Source: an uncultured Sterolibacteriaceae bacterium (GTDB lineage: Bacteria > Pseudomonadota > Gammaproteobacteria > Burkholderiales > Rhodocyclaceae). Taken from it: a stretch of DNA of 64,000 bases. Position numbers and translations under genes: made by a program. The stretch lies in the NCBI GenBank assembly GCA_937888595.1, contig CALARK010000022.1:434001-498000 (forward strand), read 5' to 3'. Positions within the stretch are counted from its first letter, which is position 1; the number at the start of each line of letters is the position of its first letter. A model generated the notes under the pieces. It was given only the letters and a program-made list of their open reading frames with translations. It searched no databases and was not told where the DNA came from. This document shows, one piece after another, positions 1 through 6,685 of this stretch.

Positions 1-202
1 GATCGTCCAGATCCTGCCCGGCAAGGACGGCCTGCTGCACATCTCGCAGATCGCCAACGAGCGTGTCAATGCCGTGTCCGACAAGCTGAAGGAAGGCCAG
101 GTCGTGCGCGTCAAGGTCATCGAGACCGACGACAAGGGCCGCGTGCGCCTGTCGATGAAGGCGCTGCTGGCAGAGGGTGGCGAAGCGCCCGCTGCCCAGT
201 AA
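1..202 (+). CDS. pnp: Polynucleotide phosphorylase, C-terminal end (partial)
   Basis: The first 202 bases, read from base 2, encode the last 66 residues of an S1 RNA-binding domain ([16 protein letters not shown], then [19 protein letters not shown]) followed by a short Ala/Pro tail and TAA. This matches the C-terminal S1 domain of PNPase, the 3'-5' phosphorolytic exoribonuclease of the degradosome. The KH and catalytic domains lie upstream of the window. A terminator follows 14 bases after the stop. An S1 domain alone could belong to another S1 protein, but the wording of the domain and its place at a protein end fit PNPase best. Confidence 0.85.
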   Translation, partial: IVQILPGKDGLLHISQIANERVNAVSDKLKEGQVVRVKVIETDDKGRVRLSMKALLAEGGEAPAAQ

Positions 203-216
203 AAGGGACTTCCGCA

Positions 217-254
217 ACAACAAAAAAGGACGCTGCGGCGTCCTTTTTTGTTGT
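217..254. terminator. Bidirectional rho-independent terminator between pnp and dksA
   Basis: A perfect 17-base inverted repeat (217-233 and 238-254) has a 4-base loop. It carries A6 on the left arm and T6 on the right arm, so it can end the rightward pnp transcript and the leftward dksA transcript. Confidence 0.9.
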
Positions 255-295
255 CTGCAGATGCGCGAATCAATGCGTCATCGCTTGGCCAGCTA

Positions 296-721
296 CTATT
301 TGGCCAGCTGCTTCTCGCGACGCTCCTCGAGTTCCTTGCAGTCGATGCACATCGTGGCGGTCGGGCGGGCTTCGAGGCGCTTCAGGCCAATCTCCACGCC
401 GCAGCTTTCGCAGTAGCCGTATTCGCCGTTCTCGATCAGGGCGAGCGACTCGTCGATCTTCTTGATCAGCTTGCGCTCACGGTCGCGGTTGCGCAACTCG
501 AGGGCGATGTCGGATTCCTGGCTGGCGCGGTCGTTGGGGTCGGCGAACACCGTGGCTTCGTCCTGCATGGTATGCACGGTACGCTCGATATCGCCTGCCA
601 GTTCCTGTTTCAGTGCTTCGAGGATTTGCCGAAAATGCGCCAGCTGCTTGGCGCTCATGTACTCCTCGCCCTTCTTGGGGGTGTAGGGAGGGAAATGCTT
701 GTGCAGAAAGTCTTCAGCCAT
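296..721 (-). CDS. dksA: RNA polymerase-binding transcription factor DksA
   Basis: 141 aa. The protein binds the RNA polymerase secondary channel and with ppGpp controls rRNA, tRNA and amino-acid promoters. Visible features are the long coiled coil, the tip motif DPND at residues 61-64, the LELRNRDRERKL segment and a four-cysteine zinc finger (C104, C107, C125, C128). I chose the ATG at 721, giving MAEDFLHKHF, because it has an upstream GAGAGA and gives the usual length. The open frame runs 20 codons further upstream without homology. It converges on pnp and shares its terminator. Confidence 0.96.
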   Translation of the reverse strand: MAEDFLHKHFPPYTPKKGEEYMSAKQLAHFRQILEALKQELAGDIERTVHTMQDEATVFADPNDRASQESDIALELRNRDRERKLIKKIDESLALIENGEYGYCESCGVEIGLKRLEARPTATMCIDCKELEERREKQLAK

Positions 722-798
722 TCTCTCTTGTCCGCTCGGCAAAAAAGAAGCGTTTATAAACGAAACCCCCGGTCGTCGCAAGTTTTTACGGAGTCCGA

Positions 799-827
799 TT
801 GACCGGGTCCTGGCCCCTCAGTAGAAT
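799..827 (+). promoter_or_regulatory. Sigma70 promoter for tRNA-Pro
   Basis: TTGACC (799-804), a 17-base spacer and TAGAAT (822-827), followed by a GC-rich discriminator (GCGCC), which is typical of stringently controlled tRNA promoters. The tRNA begins 10 bases after the -10 box. Confidence 0.8.
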
Positions 828-837
828 GCGCCTTCCT

Positions 838-914
838 CGGGGCGTAGCGCAGCCCGGTAGCGCGCTTGCTTTGGGAGCAAGATGTCGGGGGTTCGAATCC
901 CTCCGCCCCGACCA
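838..914 (+). tRNA. tRNA-Pro (anticodon TGG)
   Basis: 77 nt with encoded CCA. The acceptor CGGGGCG pairs with CGCCCCG, the anticodon stem is CTTGC/GCAAG and the loop TTTGGGA has the anticodon at 872-874. The T arm is GGGGGTTCGAATCCCTC. Confidence 0.97.
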
Positions 915-955
915 GTATCCAGCGTTTCGAGTGTTGACATGCATGGCATCACCGG

Positions 956-1032
956 CCGCCCGTAGCTCAACCGGATAGAGCACCGGCCTTCTAAGCCGGG
1001 GGTTGTGAGTTCGAGTCTCGCCGGGCGGACCA
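956..1032 (+). tRNA. tRNA-Arg (anticodon TCT), integration target
   Basis: 77 nt with CCA. The acceptor CCGCCCG pairs with CGGGCGG, and the anticodon stem CCGGC/GCCGG encloses CTTCTAA. The last 47 bases are duplicated at 8955-9001. The integrated element therefore rebuilds the 3' half here, and the original 3' half lies 8 kb away. It lies 41 bases after tRNA-Pro, probably in the same transcript. Confidence 0.97.
986..1032 (+). repeat. Left attachment site (core, 47 bp)
   Basis: Identical over 47 bases to 8955-9001. It begins in the anticodon stem and ends at CCA, so tRNA function is restored on insertion. The flanking bases differ at once on both sides (G versus A before, A versus G after). 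Confidence 0.95.
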
Positions 1033-1100
1033 AAAATCCATAAATATCATGGAGTTGCCTGCTCTGTGAAACTCACTAACCCTCCCGAACACTCGAAAAC

Positions 1101-1120
1101 TGGTTCCATGCGTGGTTCCA
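1101..1120 (+). repeat. Paired TGGTTCCA sites, left arm
   Basis: TGGTTCCA occurs at 1101-1108 and 1113-1120, starting 69 bases inside the left core. The second copy ends one base before the ATG of the first element gene. Mirrored by the pair at 8875-8893; together these are candidate integrase arm-type sites. Confidence 0.6.
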
Positions 1121-1121
1121 T

Positions 1122-1559
1122 ATGTTAGCAAGCAAGGTCAAAAGATACTTAGAACGGCTGGACGAACTTACGCCTGCCGAGGTGTTGTACTCGGAAGACA
1201 TTGGCACACTGCTAAAGCTAAGCAAAAAGCAACAAGAAAACCTCAGAGCAAGAGGCAACTTCCCGTTCCCGCTGAAGCGGGTAGGAAGGCGGGTGTGTGT
1301 TGATAAGCTTACAGTTGCAAAATGGCTCGCAGAAGAAGCGAAGCCGAGCGGACCCAAGGCTCCCCCTTCCCTGAAGAAAAAAAATCGCACTAGCGCCCCA
1401 CAATCGTCAGCAAGACCTGGCATCGGACCCTTGCTGTTTCGCAAGCATCAGCAAGCAGCTAGCCTTAGCGCGTTGGTGAGACATAATCTCCAGCAAGCAG
1501 AATTTCTTGTCGAATTTTGGACTGACCTTGCCGAACTAGCGAAGCGGGGGAAGTTGTAG
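1122..1559 (+). CDS. AlpA/excisionase-like small DNA-binding protein (hypothetical)
   Basis: 145 aa. Residues 20-70 contain an HTH-like unit followed by a wing (LLKLSKKQQENLRARGNF, then FPLKRVGRRVCVDKLTVAKWL). Its layout is like AlpA or MerR-type excisionases, in which a helix-turn-helix is followed by PxPxxxGRRxxW and a Lys/Trp-rich end. The C-terminal 70 residues are Ser/Pro/Lys rich and then leucine rich, with no known domain. There is no clear ribosome site before the ATG at 1122, and the TGGTTCCA sites overlap that region. Binding of the integrase and expression of this gene could therefore interfere. A role in excision or regulation is inference. Confidence 0.55.
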   Translation: MLASKVKRYLERLDELTPAEVLYSEDIGTLLKLSKKQQENLRARGNFPFPLKRVGRRVCVDKLTVAKWLAEEAKPSGPKAPPSLKKKNRTSAPQSSARPGIGPLLFRKHQQAASLSALVRHNLQQAEFLVEFWTDLAELAKRGKL

Positions 1560-1571
1560 CTATACACGAAA

Positions 1572-1595
1572 CGAACCCTCCCGAAGGAGGGTTCG
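1572..1595 (-). terminator. 10-bp hairpin with UUCG loop, end of minus-strand RNA
   Basis: Perfect inverted repeat CGAACCCTCC/GGAGGGTTCG. Read on the minus strand the loop is C(UUCG)G, the extra-stable tetraloop, and the sequence continues TTTCGTGT. It could terminate or protect the 3' end of the candidate RNA. On the plus strand the loop is CGAA and no T run follows. Confidence 0.55.
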
Positions 1596-2588
1596 CATTG
1601 AGTCAAGAGTCAAAAAATCCTCTTTGCCCTTGGACTCGTCCACTCGACGCCTCCACACCACGATGCCACTCGTGTGAACCCGCAACCGCCAAGTTGCGGG
1701 GTGGAGCGGGGCAATTTCTAACTGCCCCTAGTGCCATACCTGTCTGCCAGACAGTGTTACCGTTTTCGACAGCTCTCAGCTTTCGTTACTCCCTTAGACC
1801 ATCGTCAAGTCAGCCTATAGGTTTCAATCACTACTCACCGAGTCTCCCACGCTTTCCGTTGATACGCATTGCCAATGCGCCGGAGTCAGCGTTTCCCACG
1901 TTATACACAAAAGTTAAATGCTTAGCGTGCCTGCTCATGTTGCGAGATATTCTAGTGCTCAGCACTTCACCGAATTTCTTCGGTTTTCAGGTTCCCAGGA
2001 TTCCAAGACGGATACCTTACCCCTCTCAACACTCATCACAGCTTGACTAAATACCCTGCGGGTATTCACACGCATCACATTCCGCAAGAGTCCTCAACGG
2101 GACCCCTTATCGGTTTGAGCTATTCATCGAGGCGATTGACTTGCGTCAGATCGCGCCCAGGTGCGCCACTCTCGCTTGCACCCCTGACGTATTTCTACGC
2201 CCTCAGAAGCCTACCGCGCGTCACACGTTGAACCGTCTCCGGCTCCCCGTGGATGGGACTGGATACCCATACATTTCGTGTCAGGAACATCGAGGCATTT
2301 CCTCCTCGCGTCCGTGTCCGTGTCGCCCAATTACTGGCCATATTTGACCTGAAAGGAATGGAGTCGAACGAAGCATTTCAGCTTCGAGCGCTCCGTTGTA
2401 TGCGTGGCGAGCTTAATTACAAGCACCACGCTTCCGCTGTCTAGCTGGGTTGGCGACCCAGCGTATGAGGCATCCGCCTCGCGGTATCGGATATGGCTAA
2501 CGGGGGTGGCAACCCCGCATGGCCTAAGAATCAAGTTTGGCAGAGTTGGCACCCTCGTAGTGCATCAGCACCCGAGTTGATCAGTATA
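1572..2588 (-). ncRNA. Candidate giant structured non-coding RNA, about 1 kb
   Basis: No plausible protein exists in any frame across 1600-2590. At least 17 local hairpins are visible, among them 1659-1674, 1679-1700 (8 bp), 1708-1728 (9 bp), 1740-1754, 1865-1879, 1954-1966, 1969-1984, 2050-2066 (7 bp), 2160-2182, 2186-2201, 2230-2245, 2369-2386, 2444-2462 (7 bp), 2467-2480, 2503-2516 and 2560-2571. Strand is set by the loops: on the minus strand 1969-1984 and 2186-2201 close with GAAA, 2230-2245 with GAGA and 1572-1595 with UUCG. Three stems (1708-1728, 2186-2201, 2230-2245) pair through G-U on the minus strand but would be A-C mismatches on the plus strand. Size, ornate folding and location in a tRNA-linked element recall GOLLD/ROOL-class RNAs; I cannot confirm family membership. 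A weak -10 (TATACT) lies at 2583-2588. Confidence 0.6.
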
Positions 2589-2699
2589 GATAAAAAATTT
2601 TCAAGGAATCCTACTCTGTAATCACCCCTTGTATCTATACATAGTCAGAAAGCCCGCCGTTGCGTGCTTTCTATATATCCGCAATCAGGGGGGTGATTA
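2584..2699 (+). promoter_or_regulatory. Nested inverted repeats; ribosome site of next gene in a stem
   Basis: TAATCACCCC (2619-2628) pairs perfectly with GGGGTGATTA (2690-2699), which contains the Shine-Dalgarno run AGGGGGG (2687-2693) of the GTG start at 2700. Between the arms sits a 7-bp hairpin (2647-2653 with 2666-2672). Outside lies a second inverted pair, GTATAGATA (2584-2592) with TATCTATAC (2632-2640). This is a likely divergent control region for the RNA (leftward) and the 229-aa gene (rightward). Confidence 0.55.
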
Positions 2700-3389
2700 G
2701 TGTTTGACGCCAAGGTGCATACATTCAAAGCAGCTTACATGCAACGCATTCAAGACTACGTTCGTCTTGGATATTGCAGCTATGTTGCTGGGGAAGTGCC
2801 GCTCAAAAAGGCGCAAGATTTGGTGCGAAAGTTTGTGCAGTATTACCGCGTCGATTTAAATCAGAACGCACGCAACCGCGCAAAAAGAAAAGGCGAAGGG
2901 GTTGCTACGTTTCTGATGTATAGGCAAAAAAATGCAGAGTTGATTCACTGGATATTGCTTGTTTCAAAAGGGGAGCATCCAGCCTACAAGCTTGAGAGGC
3001 TTCGTGACGCTATTGACAAGCAACAGCGTATCAAACTAACAGGGTATGAGCTTGTCAGGCTTACCCGCGAAGGCGCGGAAAAGCCTTCCTGGACCTGGCA
3101 AATGACCAGTGAAAACTATCAGGGGTGGCGGGACAGAATTATTAATACTGTCCGCACAGGGGACGTGGACAAAGTGGAAAAGATGTTGCAGACGCTTTAT
3201 GCAACGCCAGGGTTTTCAGGCAGCCGTAAGCAGGTCAAGAAATTGGCGCAGCTGTACAAAAATGAGTGGGTGCGTTCTCGGGGTAAGGAGAAACGCCCAA
3301 GCCTGCAAAGAATGTATTACCTAAACAGGCAAAAGTCAGAAACTGAATCACTTTACGGATTGCTGGGAAAGAACGCTACTTCGGGGTAG
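2700..3389 (+). CDS. Unknown basic protein of the element
   Basis: 229 aa, GTG start with AGGGGGG seven bases upstream. The protein is rich in Lys/Arg/Gln, has no signal peptide or membrane segment, and I recognise no family. Segments that could serve as search seeds are GYCSYVAGEVPLKKAQDLV near residue 24, RNRAKRKGEG near 60 and WTWQMTSENYQGWRDRII near 130. The C-terminal third (SRKQVKKLAQLYKNEW and on) is strongly basic, suggesting nucleic-acid binding. It is transcribed away from the candidate giant RNA across a shared control region, so it may bind that RNA or act in replication. Both ideas are inference. Confidence 0.7.
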   Translation: MFDAKVHTFKAAYMQRIQDYVRLGYCSYVAGEVPLKKAQDLVRKFVQYYRVDLNQNARNRAKRKGEGVATFLMYRQKNAELIHWILLVSKGEHPAYKLERLRDAIDKQQRIKLTGYELVRLTREGAEKPSWTWQMTSENYQGWRDRIINTVRTGDVDKVEKMLQTLYATPGFSGSRKQVKKLAQLYKNEWVRSRGKEKRPSLQRMYYLNRQKSETESLYGLLGKNATSG

Positions 3390-3402
3390 CAATAATAACA
3401 AC

Positions 3403-3489
3403 GCAGTACCCAGAGGACACCCGTAGCAGGCTCGCGAGCCAGAAAGAGGACATAGGAAAAGCTACGGGTACTGCTTCGCAAGGAAGCAG
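3403..3489 (+). promoter_or_regulatory. Structured leader of the modification/nuclease operon
   Basis: GCTACGGGTACTGC (3461-3474) can pair with the split arm GCAGTACCC (3403-3411) plus CCGTAGC (3421-3427), enclosing the palindrome GGCTCGCGAGCC (3429-3440). Overlapping its end, CTGCTTC (3471-3477) pairs perfectly with GAAGCAG (3483-3489) around GCAAG, burying the ribosome site AAGGAAG just before the ATG at 3492. The two folds share bases 3471-3474 and so exclude each other, as in a translational switch. Confidence 0.5.
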
Positions 3490-3491
3490 TT

Positions 3492-4403
3492 ATGTCCTCA
3501 AAAAAGAATGGAAATTTACACTCGGCCAAGAAAGCCAAGAACGACGAGTTTTATACGCAGCTTGAAGATATAGAAAAAGAGTTACGCCACTACAAGGCGC
3601 ATTTCAAAGGGAAAACGGTATTTTGTAATTGTGATGACCCGGAGTGGTCAAACTTCTGGAAATACTTTACCTTAAATATTGACCACTTAGGGTTGGCAAG
3701 AGTGGTTTCTACGCATTACGAAAAAGGCGCGCAGTCTTACAAACTCGAATGCTTTCCTGGCGGCAGGGTTGTCAAGACACAGTTGGCAGGGGATGGCGAC
3801 TTTCGCAGCGAGGAATGCATTGCAATCCTGAAGGAGGCGGACATTGTTGTAACCAACCCGCCGTTCTCATTGTTCCGTGAGTATGTCGCCCAGCTTGTAA
3901 AGCATGAAAAAAAGTTCCTGATAATCGGGAACAACAATGCTATCACCTACAAAGAGATTTTTAAGCTAATCAAGGAAAACAGGGTTTGGCTTGGAATAAG
4001 CCCTAGAAGTATGTCCTTCAAAACAGGGGAAGGGGAAACAATCCAAGTAAATGCCTGCTGGTTCACTAACCTCAGCCACAAAAAACGGAACGAAGAGTTG
4101 ATTCTTTACCGTGAGTACTCGAAGGCCCCGGCGGACTATCCGAAGTATGACAACTATGATGCCATAGAAGTTGGCAAGGTCAAGGATATTCCTTGCGACT
4201 ACGATGGCTATATGGGGGTGCCGATTACCTTCCTCGACAAGTACAACCCGAAGCAGTTCAAGATTGTTGGGATTATGAATACTGGAGAGGTTAATAATGG
4301 CATTAGGTATGAAAACACTCCGCATGGGCGTCCTCTCATCCAGGGGCGAGAGGTATATTTCAGAATAATAATAACAAGAAAGGGAGTAGGCAATGAAGAT
4401 TGA
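3492..4403 (+). CDS. M.EcoRI-type adenine-specific DNA methyltransferase
   Basis: 303 aa. It closely resembles M.EcoRI through much of its length: AKKAKNDEFYTQ near residue 12, FCNCDDPEWSNFWKYFT at 44-60, GDGDFRS at 100-106, the catalytic motif NPPF at 122-125 within DIVVTNPPFSLFREY, then KFLIIGNNNAITYKE and PKYDNYDAI. The family transfers a methyl group from S-adenosylmethionine to adenine N6 in a short palindrome; the target here is unknown. It is slightly shorter than M.EcoRI. Its last 11 bases overlap the start of the DUF262-HNH gene, so the two are translationally coupled. No EcoRI-like endonuclease gene is present. Confidence 0.92.
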   Translation: MSSKKNGNLHSAKKAKNDEFYTQLEDIEKELRHYKAHFKGKTVFCNCDDPEWSNFWKYFTLNIDHLGLARVVSTHYEKGAQSYKLECFPGGRVVKTQLAGDGDFRSEECIAILKEADIVVTNPPFSLFREYVAQLVKHEKKFLIIGNNNAITYKEIFKLIKENRVWLGISPRSMSFKTGEGETIQVNACWFTNLSHKKRNEELILYREYSKAPADYPKYDNYDAIEVGKVKDIPCDYDGYMGVPITFLDKYNPKQFKIVGIMNTGEVNNGIRYENTPHGRPLIQGREVYFRIIITRKGVGNED

Positions 4404-5481
4404 GCTTAAAGAGGTGCCAATCAGGGAGGTGGTTGGCGGTTATAAGGATGACGCCGAGGAAGGGGTTACGGGGTACGGTGGCAAGCTGAATATCCGCCCA
4501 AAGTATCAAAGGGAGTTTGTATATAAGCTTCAGCAGGCAGCTAGGGTTATCGAAACGGTTCGCAAGGGGTTCCCTCTTAATGTCATGTACTGGGTAAAGA
4601 ACACCGATGGTACTTTTGAAGTACTGGATGGACAGCAGAGAACTATCAGCCTATGCCAGTACTTCAAGGGTGATTACTCAATTTCTGAGCAGTATTTTCA
4701 CAATCTCCCCAAGGACCAGCAGGAGCAAATCCTTGACTACAGGCTCATGGTGTATTTCTGCGAGGGAAGCGATAGCGAAAAACTGGACTGGTTCAGAACA
4801 ATAAACATCGCAGGCGAAAAGCTTACGGAGCAGGAACTACGCAATGCAGTCTATACAGGGGAATGGCTTACAGATGCCAAGAAGCATTTCAGCAAGACTA
4901 ACTGCCCAGCCTGGAACCTAGGGAGCAACTACCTCGAAGGCTCGCCAATTAGGCAGGAGTACCTTGAAACAGTGCTCGACTGGATTAGCCGGGGACAAAT
5001 CAAGCAATACATGGCAAACCACCAGCAGGATACGCATGCTACCGAACTGTGGACTTATTTTCAGAATGTTATGGCTTGGGCTAAGACGCTTTTCCCGAAC
5101 TACAGGAAGGAAATGAAGAAGGTGGCATGGGGAAGGCTCTATAACGATTACAAGGATAGCAAGCACGCCCCGAAAGACTTGGAAGCAAAAGTGGCAAAGT
5201 TGATGCAGGATGACGATGTTAGCAACAAGACAGGAATTTATACCTATCTGCTAACGGGGAAGGAGAGTTGTTTGAGCGTTCGCACCTTCTCTGAAACCAT
5301 GAAGCGAGAAGCGTTTGAACGGCAGCAGGGAGTGTGTCCGCGGTGCTCCCCTCCAACATCCTACAAGCTTGCGGAGATGGAGGCTGACCACATAACGCCA
5401 TGGCATGCAGGAGGAAGGACTATTGCCGATAACTGCCAGATGCTATGCAAGAAATGCAATAGGGAGAAAGGCGGGACCTGA
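4393..5481 (+). CDS. DUF262 (GmrSD/ParB-like) protein with C-terminal HNH nuclease
   Basis: 362 aa. The N-terminal DUF262 domain has the diagnostic DGQQRT at residues 79-84 and YQREFVY at 39-45; in GmrS, BrxU and SspE this domain is linked to nucleotide-dependent control. The last 50 residues form a zinc-stapled HNH nuclease: CPRC, EADHITPWHAGG, CQMLCKKCNREKGG. The domain order is that of type IV or modification-sensing nucleases. Here it overlaps a methyltransferase by 11 bp, which argues for a two-gene restriction-modification or self-marking defence unit. It ends at the C-terminal HNH with no extra domain. Specificity cannot be read from sequence. Confidence 0.88.
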   Translation: MKIELKEVPIREVVGGYKDDAEEGVTGYGGKLNIRPKYQREFVYKLQQAARVIETVRKGFPLNVMYWVKNTDGTFEVLDGQQRTISLCQYFKGDYSISEQYFHNLPKDQQEQILDYRLMVYFCEGSDSEKLDWFRTINIAGEKLTEQELRNAVYTGEWLTDAKKHFSKTNCPAWNLGSNYLEGSPIRQEYLETVLDWISRGQIKQYMANHQQDTHATELWTYFQNVMAWAKTLFPNYRKEMKKVAWGRLYNDYKDSKHAPKDLEAKVAKLMQDDDVSNKTGIYTYLLTGKESCLSVRTFSETMKREAFERQQGVCPRCSPPTSYKLAEMEADHITPWHAGGRTIADNCQMLCKKCNREKGGT

Positions 5482-5547
5482 AGACTATATGCATTATGGT
5501 TAGGTGTGGTAGTATCATCAGATACCGCTCATGGAATGCATACCAAT

Positions 5548-6159
5548 ATGCGTGATAGTTCATTTGGACCTGTGGTTGCTTTGGTCGTAGCTGTTCTTGC
5601 CTGTTCTTACTCGATGGGTAGCGTTGCGGCTGGGTACTCTAAGTCTGAGCTTGATAGAAACATGTCAGTTACGCTTGAGTCCTGTATGAAGAAGCAGAGA
5701 AGTGCTCCTGGCAACGAGTACTTTTCAGACGAGCAGAGCAGGGAGTTTTGTTTGTGCTACGCCAAGCAGTTTTATAGTCGAATAACTAAAGAAGAGCTTG
5801 ATTACGCTAACAGACACAGAACCTTGGATAAGGTCTTGCCTAAAATTCAGGAATCAGACCATTTTTGCAGGGGTGTATTTTCTGAAAAATGGGGGAATCC
5901 TGCTACTTCTAAAAAGTCAGATTATGTCGCATTTTACAAAAGTAAGTTGTACGCGTCGTGTTCAATGGGATTGTCTTCGAATAAAGATCCTCTGCCAGCA
6001 GAAATGATAAAGCCAATTTGCTTGTGCTTTGGCAAAGATTTATCTGAAAAGCTAACATTTCGGCAGATGCAGGATTCGGATAAAAACCCAGCAAAGTACG
6101 GTGCATTGGCTGAAAAGACGATGGGCTTGTGTGTAAATAGGGTGCTTTCGGGTAGGTAA
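5548..6159 (+). CDS. Secreted/periplasmic Cys-rich protein with internal duplication
   Basis: 203 aa from the ATG at 5548, which opens a good signal peptide (MRDSSFGPVVALVVAVLACS and on to SVAA). In-frame starts at 5506 (GTG) and 5536 (ATG) are possible but lengthen the N terminus ahead of the signal. The mature part is two copies of one unit, each with a lone Cys, then CLC(Y/F)xK about 25 residues on, then a final Cys (FCLCYAKQF and ICLCFGKDL are the core of each). Four cysteines per unit suggest disulfides in the periplasm. I recognise no family. It follows the nuclease gene by 66 bases, perhaps as unrelated cargo. Confidence 0.7.
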   Translation: MRDSSFGPVVALVVAVLACSYSMGSVAAGYSKSELDRNMSVTLESCMKKQRSAPGNEYFSDEQSREFCLCYAKQFYSRITKEELDYANRHRTLDKVLPKIQESDHFCRGVFSEKWGNPATSKKSDYVAFYKSKLYASCSMGLSSNKDPLPAEMIKPICLCFGKDLSEKLTFRQMQDSDKNPAKYGALAEKTMGLCVNRVLSGR

Positions 6160-6181
6160 TCAAAGGTTAGAGGGAGGGGTC

Positions 6182-6445
6182 ATGGGCAAAAAAAGAGTGG
6201 CGAAAGAGTGGATAATATTCTTGGTTGCATGTGTGGCTGGGGTTGTGATTGGACCTAGTGTGATATATGTAGCAATGGGCGCCTTTGGTGGCTTGCCAGA
6301 TGACATTACCTCTGTAGGTAAGGCGTACAATGAATGGCTTTCGAGAGAGAAAACGTGGTTTGTTTTGGCGGTTGGTTGTTATTTCTCCGTGACGCTACTT
6401 AGGTCAATTATCTGGGCTGTAAAGAACGCTTCTAGTGATGATTGA
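6182..6445 (+). CDS. Small inner-membrane protein, two TM segments
   Basis: 87 aa. Two hydrophobic helices (IIFLVACVAGVVIGPSVIYVA near residues 11-31, and WFVLAVGCYFSVTLLRSIIWAV near 59-80) are joined by a polar loop, with a basic N terminus. AGAGGGAGGGG precedes the ATG. No family recognised. It is 22 bases after the secreted Cys-rich gene and overlaps the next gene, suggesting one transcript. Confidence 0.65.
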   Translation: MGKKRVAKEWIIFLVACVAGVVIGPSVIYVAMGAFGGLPDDITSVGKAYNEWLSREKTWFVLAVGCYFSVTLLRSIIWAVKNASSDD

Positions 6446-6677
6446 AATGGCCCGTATTCGTGTGTCTAGCGTTCTAAAGAAGACCGGTGGCCCCGTGGGT
6501 TATGCCGAAGCTGGCAGTAGTGTCTTGGTTAATGTTGGAGAAGGTTTGTATAGGTGGGGTTCAGTAGTCAGGATTGTCACCCCGACCACTGCAATTATTC
6601 AATTCGAAGATGGTGCCGGCGAGCTAGGCGAGAAGGTTTTAGACGCAAGCGCTCTGACCTTGGTTTGCGATGATTGA
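6438..6677 (+). CDS. Small hypothetical protein
   Basis: About 79 aa. Starts at 6435 (GTG), 6438 (ATG) and 6447 (ATG, giving MARIRVSSVL) are all possible; the first two overlap the preceding stop. The chain alternates beta-like segments (GSSVLVNVGEGLYRWGSVV, then TPTTAIIQFEDGAGE) as in a small beta barrel. No known domain. It converges on the leftward replication/regulation genes. Confidence 0.55.
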   Translation: MIEMARIRVSSVLKKTGGPVGYAEAGSSVLVNVGEGLYRWGSVVRIVTPTTAIIQFEDGAGELGEKVLDASALTLVCDD

Positions 6678-6685
6678 TTTGGTGG

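Noticed and set aside
2230..2245. GAGCCG-GAGA-CGGUUC on the minus strand, like the base of a group II intron domain V
   Set aside because: The stem is only 6 bp with a 4-base loop; domain V needs a 34-nt bulged hairpin. No maturase/RT gene and no intron boundary motifs are seen.
1598..2552. Short ORFs across the structured region (for example 150 aa at 1598-2050 on +, 73 aa at 2331-2552 on -)
   Set aside because: No ribosome sites, odd composition, and they run through perfect hairpins. The region reads as RNA, not protein.
1572..2588. rRNA fragment
   Set aside because: Several antisense-looking peptides recall rRNA shadows, but I recognise none of the universally conserved rRNA segments.
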